NCBI GenBank assembly: GCA_000469685.2
Contig: LS997562.1
Coordinates: forward strand, 62,001 to 126,000
Reading direction: 5' to 3'
Source of the DNA: Haemonchus contortus
Taxonomy: Eukaryota > Nematoda > Chromadorea > Rhabditida > Trichostrongylidae
DNA: 64,000 nt
The notes under the pieces are model-generated. The model searched no databases, was not told the origin of the DNA, and saw only the letters and a list, made by a program, of their open reading frames with translations. Below are positions 37,986-49,880 of the stretch, piece after piece (the stretch's first letter is position 1; every line of letters begins with the position of its first letter). The position numbers were made by a program, and so were the translations under genes.

Positions 37986-38762
37986 ATGAGACCAGGAGAG
38001 TCCCTCAGCGAATTTTGTTTCGCTTTAGAAAGTCTAGCGAATAAGGCGTACCCAGATATGCCAGCGGAAGCGACTTCGTTTCAAAAAGCTGAGATTCTAT
38101 GGAGGCAATTAGCTAGTTGGAATGGGAGTTACTGCCTTACAGAAGCATTAGAGAATAGTAAGTGTGAAGCAGCATACGAAAAATTAGAGGAAGCAGCCCT
38201 CACACTAGAAAGGAGCCTTAAGACAGCTGAGGAGTGCGGATTACGGAATAAAGGCAGGGCCGAGTTTGGGTACAGGCACCGTGCGTTTGAACGAAGAAGA
38301 GAAAATAGCTCAGATAGCGGCTCAAACGGCTTGGAAAGAGTAGCGAAACCCTTGACAGAAGGCGAAGGACAGTCGAAAAGCATCAACGGTCACAAGAAAA
38401 ACCGAGGGCGAGATTTTACAAGGTGCTACAACTGCGATAACATGGGGCATTTGGCTAAAGAGTGCCGTGGTGGACCTGACCCGCAGCAGAGGATCCCATC
38501 AAGGGTAAATGCGCAGCGGAGACCTGACGTAGCCTACGCCTCGCTGGTAGAAAAGTGGGTATACACATCGTACTGGGAGCCTACGTCGAAAACATGTGAG
38601 CTGTTCGGAGAGAAGCCTCTAGCCAGGATAACGCTATGTGGTAGCGAAACAACAGTCCTCCTAGATACCGGTTCTCAAGCAACCATTATTCCAGTGAGAC
38701 TATTGAAGAGGGCAATAGACATGTTGAAGAGGGATGTTGATCTGGATAAATACATATACTGA
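37986..38762 (+). CDS. Retrotransposon Gag (CCHC) and protease fragment
   Basis: 258 codons. The first half resembles a Gypsy-type Gag C-terminal capsid segment (GESLSEFCFALESLANKAYP). Near 38423-38465 a zinc knuckle CYNCDNMGHLAKEC (C-X2-C-X4-H-X4-C) binds nucleic acid. Near 38660 LLDTGSQATIIP is the aspartic protease active site (D-T/S-G), so Gag and protease are in one frame. The frame ends at 38762; protease-like sequence continues in another frame to about 38960. Confidence 0.8.
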   Translation: MRPGESLSEFCFALESLANKAYPDMPAEATSFQKAEILWRQLASWNGSYCLTEALENSKCEAAYEKLEEAALTLERSLKTAEECGLRNKGRAEFGYRHRAFERRRENSSDSGSNGLERVAKPLTEGEGQSKSINGHKKNRGRDFTRCYNCDNMGHLAKECRGGPDPQQRIPSRVNAQRRPDVAYASLVEKWVYTSYWEPTSKTCELFGEKPLARITLCGSETTVLLDTGSQATIIPVRLLKRAIDMLKRDVDLDKYIY

Positions 38763-39489
38763 ACGCATTCCCGGTCCAAATACTAAAGTGCGAGACGCTT
38801 GTGGGAATTTAATGGAAATCCTAGATACTATCAGAATAGCAATAACATTGAAAGACCAAGAAAAATTGGTGCCAGTCTTTGTTGGAAGAAGTCCGGAAGG
38901 TGGTGATTTTAGGCACCAATGCTCTGGAATTATTCAACTCAAAACTGCTGAAGAGCCCTGAGGCAGACTGGGAGCAGATAACCACTAAAAATTGCACGCA
39001 TAGCTGCTGAAGTCTCGTTGGAAGTTAAAAGTCCATCAAGAGTAACTACAACAAGAAGAAAAAACGGCGTCAGGCAAAAGTTAACTTAGTTGTCTGCAGG
39101 GCTACGACGATCGGCGACGATACAAGCCCTCTCGGCCTATTTTTCCGTTCAGGAAAGCGTGGGCAAAATGACGACGGATACGTGTACACGTGATTTATTC
39201 GAGAGAAGACATTCAGAGACGTCGTCCCTACTGCATCAGAAGCAATAGGAAAGATCCACTTTGATTCCGTATTTGCTTTAGCCCGTTTAATCTCCATATA
39301 CGAACACGAGAAAACCGAAGAGCGCAGGCGATTTTTTATGTTAGATTCGAAATGTTGTAGCATTAGCATCACAGGCGTGCAGAAGGCGTATCTATTTCAT
39401 AGGAATATTGTGACCACGTATTTCGAGCTTTGACCCTCCATGATGGTTCGTTCCTATGTCTTACGCACGACGGCTGAAGTAGCCTACCG

Positions 39490-40373
39490 TTGGAAGAACT
39501 CAACCAGGTGACGAACGAGGGTGTTCGGTATGCCAAGGCCAACGATTGGGCCGAGATGGTCGTAGAGGAACGGATTAAGATCCTGATGATACTGCCCGAC
39601 AGCTTCCGCGCCGTCAGCACGGCCTTCGCTGAATGTCCAGATGTGGAACGTCGGAATATGGTACACCCAACGACATCGGAAGACTTCTGGAGAGCTCTGC
39701 AGCTCGTATTTGTGCAATGGTCGGTCCGACGAGAGATGAGCTCATTCCCAAACGCGAATGGTACGAGCTCGCGACTTCACTTGCCACGGCACCCCATATG
39801 GGTATGAGGGTGATCACCGTCACTCTCCCTCGAGGAGACAAGTCGTACGCGAGGAACAGAGCGGACATGATCGAAGCGATCGAACTGGCTTTTTGGCGGC
39901 AGTCACGATGAAACAGGGATTGAGGTGTCTCATTCCAAGTATGGAGTCGCCACAAGAACCCTCACATGGACCCGAAGCTTATCCAAGAAGATCCAGCGCG
40001 GAAGCATATTCGAGGAAAGTCATGCAGGAATACTACGAAGTGCTGAGGACCTATGTGAAAACGGAAGTGAATTGCCTCCATTGCAACCTGCTCCGAGAAG
40101 TCGCACATCTCGAACTCGTCACTATTTCAAGCAGAAGAAAGATCAATGGAGAAATTCAAAAAGGAAATAAACGAAACGAAATAAATGAAACGCAGCTCTA
40201 GTTCATTCAGGAAAGTTCAGCCTAGTCCGATGATTATTGCGCAACAGATGTACACGCCGCAGCTTCCGATGTTGCAGTACCCGTCATGGATGTTCCAGCC
40301 CACGGTGCCTAGGGAGAATTGTCAGGCTGGAAGACGACGCGGAGTGCGCCGCGGTTCTTCCCGACCCCATTAG
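39490..40373 (+). pseudogene. Retrotransposon 3' coding remnant, function not recognised
   Basis: Overlapping broken frames with coding-like composition: VTNEGVRYAKANDWAEMVVE, then VGPTRDELIPKREWYELATS and ATAPHMGMRVITVTLPRGD. It ends in a basic, Pro/Gln-rich stretch. No RT, RNase H or integrase motif is visible. It could be the C-terminal part of Pol or an accessory ORF of this element. Confidence 0.4.
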
Positions 40374-40558
40374 GCCCCTGACCCTCACGTAGTAGAGTTA
40401 GGCAATGAGCATAATAATTTTTTTATTGCCGTTACTGTTGTTGTGAATTTCTAAAGTTGATTTGATTCGGTACTTGCTATAACGATAAAAGATGAAGTAG
40501 TCTTTGTAATTCTGTTACTGCGGAGGTGGCAGGGATGCCGCTTCCCCTGGGGGAGGCA

Positions 40559-40954
40559 TGTTACGGATGTTACGGTGGGCCGTGTTACGGATGTTAGTAG
40601 GGAGTAGGTCGCCTCCGTGACCTACTCCCTCATTTGGCGGGAATCCTCACCTAGGGCGGGAGCTCCCTCCTATAAATAGCCCCCCATTTGTGGTTACCAG
40701 TTAGTTAACTAATTAATTAGTTAGGGAGTTTTCCTCTCACTATTTTTCCTCCCTTTTCGTGCTCGTTTTCTTTTTCTTGATTTAATAAACTCTTGTTTCC
40801 GCGCCCTTTTTCCTGCCCTCCAGTGAAACCGTATAATTCAGTGATTCCTTCTCCCGTGAGTCGGAAACTACTAGAAGTTTCCGGCTTACACCTCGCCTAG
40901 TTCCGAGTTCGCTCGTTGATTCCGGGCTCGTGAAGTGGGGAAGTGAATGCTACT
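40559..40954 (+). repeat. 3' LTR
   Basis: Matches the 5' LTR almost throughout, with a small insertion near 40600 and an intact TATAAATA (40671-40678). Confidence 0.85.
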
Positions 40955-41087
40955 CCCTACCCACTGGGGCTGAACATTTCCGCAAACATTTCCGTAGGGA
41001 GACTCTCCCCTTACGGGACTCCAGGGGTTACTGTAAGAGCCAAGTGTCCGTACTGAATTTTCGTTTCTGTTTATGCATACGGCCCAT

Positions 41088-41320
41088 GGCTGCTTTCAGA
41101 CCTCAACGATTCATCCGACCGTCCGTTCAACGAGTGCGCGACGACGGTCGTGTGCGTGCTGCGACGGCGGCGCCTAACCGTTGTTGACGACATTAAATCA
41201 AGTGCCAGCGCTGTCAACACTACTACTCTAGCAGCACCGTCGCAGCAGGCACGCGACCGCCGTCGCAGCACGCACGCGTCGGACGGACGGACGGACGGTC
41301 GTCGAAGTCTGGAAGCGACC
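41088..41320. mobile_element. Foldback element with GGCTGCTTTCAGA ends (copy 3)
   Basis: About 232 bp. The left end is exactly GGCTGCTTTCAGA; the right end TCTGGAAGCGACC is degraded. Long inverted arms (CCGTCCGTTC, CGTGCTGCGACGGCGGCG and complements). Left flank CAT, with CAT also at the right depending on the exact boundary. Confidence 0.7.
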
Positions 41321-42716
41321 ATAGGAGAGTCTCCATCGCGTGTCGCGTGCGCGTGCTCTGGAAGATACTCCTGGAAGATCTGGCCGAAAATGGAAGATAC
41401 TTCTCGATTCGACATGATTCACGGCTATTTGCTCCATATTATATCTGTGATCTTTATTCCGTTTTTTGTTCGCGTTTCTTTCCCCATGATTTTCCGATGT
41501 GAGAATCTGTTACGATTCTTCTTCATTTTCGGAGAATTTCAATGAAATGGCCAGTTCCAATGAAGAGCACCACTGATGCTGCCAAATCACAGCGAAGATT
41601 CATCGCATGCTTCTCTTTGTTCTAGCGGATTGGCGGTTTATTTGACGGTTTTGACGGATTTTGCTGCTACATAGCTGCTTGGGGCTTCAATTTTTTGGTC
41701 ATGGTTTGAGTCATGTGTGTAAAGCCTTCGGTTGAGTCGCAGAAGGTGGTTCCTCATTGTGGTTGGAATATCTTTTCAAGGAACTGCTGTTAAAGGGATG
41801 GCGCAAGTCGGTTAAAGAGATCGTCTTCTATGAGCGCTTTCGTCAAGGTTCCGAAGCAGGTAATTCTTTTATAACTGGTTAATGAGGTTATTTGTCATTG
41901 CATTTTTGTGAGAACAATCCCACATGCTGCACTTGAACATTCACAGGCCATTCATAAGAATCATCAGAGGGTTTCGAATTTTTTTCTCCGAACCTTCTCG
42001 GGAGATTACTAAAATACGCGGGAGTTCTAGATCGTTGACAAAGTTATTCTACCTGTTTAGATTCTTGATAGTGGGTTCATGGCATCGAAGGACGTTGTGC
42101 ATCGCCCTTTATCGGCTGGTCACAAGCAGAAAAGCCTTTACAAGTAGACAAAGATCCTGAGAAGATTAGAGGAGTTTACTACCAAGAACCGAACTCCAAA
42201 GTGAATGTCGTCTTTCTCCTAATCCTATTTCAACATGGCACAATTTTCATGTTGCAGAATTATGTTCTGAATTCTACTCTCAAGGCGCAGAGGGAAGGCC
42301 GTAGCTTTAGAGGTAGCCAAAGAGCTCTAGAGAGCCAAGAAGCTTAGCGAGCGGATCAACGAAGTTGTTGCACTACATAATGATTTCAAAGCTCACATGC
42401 AAATAATATACATAGTTATAAAAACTTCACTTCAACGTGGTTTCAGGAATACCTTTTCACGGCATCGGGGAAAAAGGAAGTAGAAGAAGTACGCCCTACC
42501 AAGAGGGCATTCAACTGCTGAAAGTGTCTTCAAGAGTGAAAAGCTTAGGAACATCAACGAACTCCTAAGCTAGCCAACCTCATAACACCGTTAACAAATC
42601 ATTACAAACATGAAGAAATAAGAGAAATAGAAATAATAATAGAATAACAGAATAGTTAGATGCTCAAGACCAGAATAAAGTGTACAGATGTAATACTGAG
42701 GCAAATAGGGGAGGCG
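41321..42716. other. No gene recognised
   Basis: AT-rich sequence with scattered short frames. No domain or repeat structure supported. Confidence 0.25.
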
Positions 42717-42969
42717 GTCGTTTGGCGCGATGGGCGGGGTCGCGCCGCCCATCTGAGGCGGTGCGACTCCGCACATCGCGCCGTTCAACTCGTTCAGATC
42801 GCGTAATCTTCTGCTCTCCTCTCCTCTATAGATGATGGATTGAGCTTCTATCATCTATAGAGGAGAGGAGAGCGGAAGATTACGCGATCTGAACGAGTTG
42901 AACGGCGCGATGGGCGGAGTCGCGCCGCCTCAAATGGGCGGCGCGACCCCGCCCATCGCGCCGAACGAC
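42717..42969. repeat. 253-bp near-perfect palindrome
   Basis: Two arms of about 120 bp (42717-42837 and 42852-42969) are almost fully complementary around a loop of about 14 nt (GGATTGAGCTTCT). Arms include GTCGTTTGGCGCGATGGGCG and CTCCTCTCCTCTATAGATGAT. Two internal GC-rich blocks repeat GCGATGGGCGGRGTCGCGCC. About 130 bp beyond the right arm is CTGAAAGCAGCC, the end of the foldback family. Confidence 0.9.
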
Positions 42970-43289
42970 ATACACCCGGCAAACAGTCGTGAAACATGTC
43001 AAATCGAACAGTATCTACCATTTCTGTCAACGGGCCAAGAGCATGCACACGCGACACGTGACGGGGCTCCCCTATATTTTTAGATGCGATCCACCGGTGA
43101 GCTCTGAAAGCAGCCACTGGAACGCCCTGTTTGTATTAGAGCGCGGGCGATAAAACCATTTAAGCTTCCCCTTCATAATGAGGAATTCAAAGAAGAGGTC
43201 ATTGAATCTTCTATACATCTTCAGCAGTGAAATAGGAAGTGTAGAAACCGGGAAAGAAAGTAAGTCTTTCAAAGAGATAAGACTATTAA

Positions 43290-43509
43290 CCCTTTGACAA
43301 CAATGGCACCCACGCCACTACGACTGGGACATTGGCATACAATCTGGGATGCCACCATACTTTCTTGTTTCTTACCCAATTGCTGAATTCAGTAAGCCAG
43401 TGAAAGAACTTTCTCTTGGGACAGTGCCACCCACCAGTGGGTGCCAGTCGCACGCCAAGAGGAAGCGTGTTCCCATGGGCGCGTCACGTTGAAATCCGCA
43501 TTCAAAGGG
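43290..43509. mobile_element. TTAA-flanked miniature element (piggyBac-like MITE)
   Basis: 220 bp. Begins CCCTTTGA and ends TCAAAGGG. The left flank is TTAA (43286-43289) and the right is TTGA, a one-base change. CCCTTT-type ends with TTAA duplication fit piggyBac. No coding capacity. Confidence 0.6.
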
Positions 43510-44592
43510 TTGAATTATTGCATTGGATAGTTATTGTCGTGAATATCTGTTCTATCATAGGTGAATAGGCTTTCTGGTTTTTCCAGTTATTAATCACTGG
43601 AGAAACGGAAACTGGAGAAAATCCCTGCTTGGATAACATTTACAGGGGCTGTTTCGCTCACATTCTCGCTTCAAAATCAGGAAGAAGAGAGCTCAATCTA
43701 CTCTCACCTTATGTTGTTCCCTAGATCACTCCCATTCAAACTAAAAATGCGATTTGCTTTAAATGATATTTGAACACTAGCTTCTGATGCTCTAACCATT
43801 TTCTGCGCTGAAAATTCAGTGGACACGTTTACTGACATCTGCCTGTCCAATTTCACCTCCCCCCCCCCATCTTCCATCACGAAAAGCGGCCAAATATTTC
43901 TCATCAAATGGTCATTAATCTCGTTTCTTGGTTTCGATTCCCTAGTCTTACCTGACAAATGTTATGAACACTTCAGTGGTACCAAAGTAGGTAACCGAAT
44001 GATTCATTCTAATCTCTTTAGTTCCCATTTTAATACAACTTTGAAACTTGGTATGCTTCGAACACGGCGATAACTGCTCCTACTGACACAATAAGACATG
44101 ACTTGTTGCTTTTAACAAGAAAGGAATTCAGAAGGGTAAGCTTGAAGGTTTTATCGCCCGTGCTTAATGAAAACAACGCGCCTCCATGAGAGCATGGGTT
44201 GCCGTGTAACACATTCACAGTCATAGGAACTTTGCCGACCAAAGTTCCCTCGGTGGAGATTACGGAAAATTATGCGGAGATACAGTTTCTGCGTGTCGTG
44301 CCTGTCATCCACAAAGGGTGTATATGCTCGGTGTCTGCAGTCTCCTTCTTTAAACGCGCTCTCTCTTCAAAATTGGGCAGGCTTGCTGGTGCATGAAGGA
44401 ACAAGGAAAAGGACGGGTGCGGTGCAGTAGGACCGAAATTGTCGCGTCGGGGAGAGAGAAACTTGAGAGTGCGAGCGAAGGAATGTAACAGAATGCAGCA
44501 GCAATTAAGAAATACGGGAACAATAGAAATAACAGTAGAAGCATGCCTGGAGTAATAATCGCATAGCGACTGAGCTGTATGAAGAACGCTAG

Positions 44593-44680
44593 AACTGTTA
44601 TAACGGGGCAATGGTCCGCGACAGCCGCGTGCGACGGATCGACTACACAAAACCGTTCCTACTGCCGTCTCCCTGTCTGC
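44593..44680 (+). repeat. Short dispersed repeat, copy 1
   Basis: AACTGTTATAACGGGGCAAT, GGTCCGCGACAGCCG and ACACAAAACCGTTCCTACTG recur with few changes at 45047-45135, same orientation, 454 bp apart. Confidence 0.6.
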
Positions 44681-45046
44681 AGAGGGATATTTATCAGTAG
44701 AGCAATGAAGACTTTGTGCTTTGAAATGTTGAAAGGAAGTAGAGGAAATAAAAAAATGATGAACAAACGTGACGGTGTTTGTTGAGGGTTGTTACTGGTA
44801 GACTGATTTCAGCTCTTGAGTAGTCGTAATGCTGTAAAAAGTATTTTGGAGTCGTTCACACGCAAAGAATAGCATGAAAGTTACTCTCGTAACCAAGAAA
44901 GTCTGACTATACTATGTTCCATGTCATGTCTGTGAGCCTTTCACGGTACTTATTTTCTACAATACTGAGTATACCCTTGTAGAAAAATCCATTTACAGAT
45001 AGGTTAATAATCACGTGTATGGCGGTATTGTGGCTAAGAGAGATAG

Positions 45047-45135
45047 AACTGTAATAACGGGGCAAATGGTCCGCGACAGCCGTGCACGGCGAATCCATTA
45101 CACAAAACCGATCCTACTGCCCGTCTCCTATGCTA
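45047..45135 (+). repeat. Short dispersed repeat, copy 2
   Basis: Second copy of the 44593-44680 sequence. Function unknown. Confidence 0.6.
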
Positions 45136-46449
45136 GCCCCTATTCTCTTCGCTGTGAGATGCCTTTTAAAGAGGAGGCAGATGAAACGGCAAAATTGCTG
45201 AGCAACTCCACATGCGTCCTGTTACCCACATTCACTGACGTTTGAATCCGTCTTGTATGAATCTGTCTGTATGGTTACTGGATCACTGTCATTCGCGGTT
45301 GCAGTGACTAAACTATTTTGTCGTTTTCTACAGAAGGCTGCTTCCGTTAAGTAGAAGACCTTCACCATTGCACTCACCAACGTTGAGACCCCTCCTATAC
45401 CTCCTCCCAACACCCAGTTCACCACCAAAAGAAAAAGCACATCACCCTGGAGAAACAGTATAATAACATACCATCTTCGAGATGCGCAACTTTTAGTGAC
45501 GTAGAAACACTAGTTTGTGAAGTGTTTGAGATTGCACTTTTTGGCCCGCAGAGTCGACAGCCAACTGCAAATGCGGAGACCTTCCAATAACAACATGGTT
45601 CAACAAAATCGAAAACCAATTACAGGTGACGCTCCCATCAATATCGTTTCGACAATACAGAAAGTCCAGGCAACAGTTACCACTATGGTGACTCAGAAAT
45701 CATACTGTCACTTCAAGACACATTGAAGACTGAGATAATAACGGCAAATGTGATATGTACGGTCACTACGGGTGAATCGAAAGGGTGGTATAGTTGTTCA
45801 GAAAGTGGTTCAGCCCAGATCCTCCGCGAATTTCCTCAGAGGAACATCCAGGCTTAAGTCGTTTGCGGTTCCGCTGCTTTTTTAATACATTGCAACAGCA
45901 CTGGGATCGCTTCAGTATCGAGCTCCAGGTTTTTCAAAGCACTCATACTTCAGTTTTTCGCTTCCTGCGGGCGAATAAGCACCTCACTCGGAATGAGCGA
46001 CGTTCCCAAATTCACAGCCTCTACCCAAGAATTTGAAGAACAGTGGCTGAGGGGAGAGTCAATATCCAATTCAGGAAGTTCCTAGCTGATCTAGGACATA
46101 TTGCGTCAGTAGTTTTGCAGTGGTACAAAACCCTGGCAGCAGCCATGATGGGAGTAGCCATCACCGTTGACCTTAAATGTCTTCCCCTGCTCACGTGCTC
46201 TTCTAAACTGAGGGGTGGATCCTTCACATTACTATTAAAGCATTCAATAAAGTAGTCAAATTTTTCTTCAAAGGAATCAAGAATGTAGTGTGCATAAGGT
46301 CCAGTATGCGCAAGTAGCAGCACTGAATATGAAATAGAAAAGCCGTATTATCAATCGGGTATATCCACGACCACAAAATTCCTTGCACATAGTTATACAT
46401 AACAAAAATCAACACTCAAAATCAATATTAGTTGTAGTATTCACCCTAA

Positions 46450-46594
46450 TGTACCTTTTCCTCCACACTCCAGCATCATGCCAGTAGTAAGCATCCTCTT
46501 GGATGACTTCTTTCCTGTCAACGATCGTCGAAACAAAGGTCTGATTGATCTGGGGCTTGATCTGGGGACGACATGGCAAGAACCTCAGGACCAC
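46450..46594 (-). CDS. Possible exon, unrecognised protein
   Basis: On the minus strand a frame encodes FVSTIVDRKEVIQEDAYYWH and GVWRKR followed by G|GTACAT, a possible donor; TTATTTGTAG upstream could be an acceptor. Composition is coding-like but I recognise no family. It may be a host exon or a transposon remnant. Confidence 0.2.
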
Positions 46595-46939
46595 TACAAA
46601 TAAGCAGAGAAACTAGATTCAGCTCGGATGTTTTTTCACCACCACGTGTTCCGATGCTAACGCTGGAGAATTCGCACGTACAACATTCGCTTTCTCAAAA
46701 CGGCTATCACAGTGAAAGACAACTGCTACGACTCATACAACGTTTCGTGTTTCTGGGCGCAATCTATCGTGCTGCGTAGAGCCGAAAAGTTCTCGCATGA
46801 AGTACTATAAAAATGGAAGGAAGGAAAGTGTTAAAACGGACACCGTCATAATGAAGACCGATAAAACCCGACGAAAAGTTTAAAGAATTATAGCGGAGAT
46901 CGGATTTGAGATAAATAAGGCGAAGAACTCCTTGCACGA

Positions 46940-47640
46940 AAGTAAATGTCCTCTCCAAAACAATCGAGTAAAGACGTAAAAGTGTTACTGAAACACGAAA
47001 CTCCTGTGAAAGGGAAAGAAATGGAAGGGTTTGAAACGTTTGGATGGGGAGATGACTCTCACGGTCACGACATGGAGGCGGAAACAGAACATCGCATGAC
47101 ACAACATCGAAGGAACACCAAGGAACTCGAACGCACAAGAACTTTCCGACAAGGATTACCTAACTTAGCTGGTTTGCGTAAATTTTATTGAAGATGAAGA
47201 GCAGGAGATCAATAAAGAGAAGAGTTCACAGAAAGAGCACCAGCCAAAGCGCTTTACTCGGGAAATCAATCAAAATCATAAAGATCTAGAGCGTGGTTCA
47301 CACAGAGACAAGGAATTCGCTACTCCGATTCGTATCCCGACTCCCCCGAGGCAACCAGCGATACCGGCTTATTCGGCAAGAGGGCACTGTTTGGGAAGGC
47401 ACCCTCACATCGAATGTCGCGAAGGAGAAAGAAGTGCTGGCATTGTGGGATAGTGTAAAACGAAGTAATGAATGTCCTCATTACAAAAGACAATGGGCAT
47501 CATCGTTCGTCATGCACCTTACCAAACTGAGAGGAAGAATAAGAAACGTTATTGAAGATGTTCGACAAGAACTGCTTGGGAAGTCAAAGACGGACACTAG
47601 TAACACTTCTGCTCTGAGAATGAAGCAAAAGCTAATGTAA
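46940..47640 (+). pseudogene. Possible BEL/Pao Gag remnant
   Basis: Frames 46946-47191 and 47293-47640 are Glu/Arg-rich. Around 47395-47520 shifting frames give FGKAPSHRM, KKCWHCG and GHHRSSC, reminiscent of the clustered zinc knuckles of BEL/Pao Gag proteins. No LTRs found. Weak identification. Confidence 0.35.
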
Positions 47641-49339
47641 TCAGTGTCAGAGAAGTCGTCGATTGCAGTTAGCCACCTACCGACGTACCTCCATTCGGAC
47701 CTAAAGCGGGTTCGCAGTAGGTTCAGCTTACACGAATCTTTTCAAATCATAAGGTCTTTATCTTTTCAAAGGTTAGCCACAAAGTAGGCAATCTCTCGAA
47801 ACATAGGTCTTCGCCAACCGAAATAACCGTATTTTTTAGATTATGTTGTTCTCAAGCTCAAACCGTCGCATAAAAAGAGCGACTCCAACAAATTCAAGCT
47901 TCTGCACTACTTGTTCACCTCGTCTACTACTTTCTACTTCACCACTGCCAACAACCATAACTTGGCAATATCTCAGGACAATATTCTCGCGCCAAAGCAT
48001 TAAACCGACTAATCAATAATAGTGAGGTCCTACAGAGAGAATAAATATCTAATCAACAGTTTTCGCTCAGAAAACCTCGAAAGTAATACTGCGTGATAAC
48101 TCGAAAAGAGTTTATTGGCGAAAAACTTATAATATTACTATATATAAGACCACACTTCCTTCATAGTCATCGTCGCTTATTTCAGAGCCGAATTGGCCCT
48201 AGAATAACGGCTGAGGAGACTCACGGAATGCGATGGAATGAGGGAAATGAAAGAGTGTTGTTGACCTGTTCGGGTTTATCAAGTCGCCTTTCACTGTCCC
48301 TGGTACTCGCAGTTCCGGAAGCCTTCTCATTTGCGATGGACATAGGAGTCACCCGGTGAACATTCCTCTATGTGGCATCTGTTGGTATCAGCATCATCGA
48401 ACACCCCGCTGACTGTTTTCCATTACTTCTCTGATGCGCAATTAAATAATGTTTTGGGGCGTTAACCAATCCCGTCAGAAGGATCCCAGGCATTCAACTT
48501 CCATTCAGAATCGTAGTGGCGTATTGAATGCGTATCTGGCCTATGCAATGACTTGCGGTTGGGATGTACAAGTCAAACTTTTCTGCACCTCCGCCCCGAT
48601 CGTAATTTCCTACAATCAAATTGGAACGACATTTTCAATATGAATGTAATGTCAGGTACGCTCTTAAAAGGATATTTTGCTCTTGAGCGCTCAACTCTAA
48701 TGCGCGATTTCGTGGAATGAAACCTAAGGGGGATTTTGGGTGAAGCAGTGTCGTTTATACGGAACATGAAAATGCTTTACTGCTCTTCTCGAGTAAGATC
48801 GGAGATGAGCGGTTGTGGACGTGTGGTGCACGCATGGGCGTGCGTAGCTCACTGGTTTTATTATATTATGAAACCAGTCGGATTGCTCAGCTATCGCCGA
48901 TCATCCTCCTTTTTATGCAATAGGGGCAAAGATCGGTACAAACAAACTGGGATTTCCTTTCGAGATGAATATAAAATGATAAATTCGTGAGTTGTGAAAT
49001 AGTGCCTATGAATCACTATTTCATTTTAATAATGACAAACACTTTTTATGAGTCAGAATCGTTGTGATTAGAGTTCATACATTGCGAAAAATTTGACCCA
49101 CTCGAAAGTGTCAGACTAAGTGAAACGTTCAAAATTGCTTCACGTTCACGATAAATTTTTTTACCTCACTTTGCCAACGAAAATGACAGAAGTATAATGG
49201 CATCAGTTCCATAATGATTATGAGATTCGCATTTCTTTGAAAATTTAAAAAGTTTGAATTCAACATGAACCCTACTACCGGTCGGTTCAGGAGAGCAGCG
49301 TCCTTCCGGACGAATCTCCTAGTCAAAACGCATATTCAA

Positions 49340-49500
49340 AAAACGCATGTTTGAAACACACACCGTCCGAAATTTTTTCTCAAATTCAGGTCAGATTCAC
49401 CGATGCAGCCTCTTCAAAAAAGTTTTAATTCTGCCGAAAGCGTCACTCTCTCACCTCACCACGACACATAAATTAGCCAGAGCCAGAGATGCCTGTAGTT
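49340..49500 (+). repeat. Local duplication, unit 1
   Basis: Collinear with 49736-49880 (AAACGYATGTTTG, CAGATTYACCGATRCAGCCTC, CTGCCGAAAGCGTCA, ATTAGCCARRGCCA). Direct orientation, about 395 bp apart. Confidence 0.65.
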
Positions 49501-49735
49501 CTGTGAGATGGTTTCCTCTGCCGAAATCTGTGTTGATGGTCGGTAGGGGAACGTATTTCCAAGAGGCACACACGTAGTGCGTACCTCTTGGAAATTTTGG
49601 ATAAACTGAAGACTGATGATCCTTTCAGCCACTCTACCGAAATGCTCTTTCTGGAAGCATCTACAGTCAACACAATCAGTTCTGTGAGGACCACCCTTTT
49701 TGATGGGCATGTTTCTGGAGGTGTTCCGAAAAACG

Positions 49736-49880
49736 TATGTTTGGTGTACAAACCGTTCCAAAATTTTCGCTTGAATTCAATGGTCAGATTTACCGATACA
49801 GCCTCTTCAAAGTTTCAATCCTGCCGAAAGCGTCAGTTCCTCACTTCACCGCACCACATAGATTAGCCAAGGCCACGGAT
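49736..49880 (+). repeat. Local duplication, unit 2
   Basis: Second copy of the 49340-49500 sequence, clearly diverged. Confidence 0.65.

Larger units (their letters stand above)
35727..40954 (+). mobile_element. LTR retrotransposon, Gypsy-like, lacking RT and integrase
   Basis: 5.2 kb, bounded by similar LTRs of ~390 bp (TGTTACGG...GTGAA.GCTACT). CCCT on both sides (35723-35726 and 40955-40958) is a likely target duplication; TCCCT is possible depending on where the LTR ends. A TGG-starting primer-binding-like site follows the 5' LTR (36118) and a purine tract GGGGGAGG (40549-40556) precedes the 3' LTR. Gag fragments, a CCHC knuckle and an aspartic protease motif are present. I find no YXDD reverse transcriptase, RNase H or integrase, so the copy is internally deleted and non-autonomous. 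Confidence 0.85.

Noticed and set aside
42591..43083. Two proteins sharing a Gly/Pro-rich peptide
   Set aside because: The shared peptide arises because both frames cross the GC-rich arms of the same palindrome.
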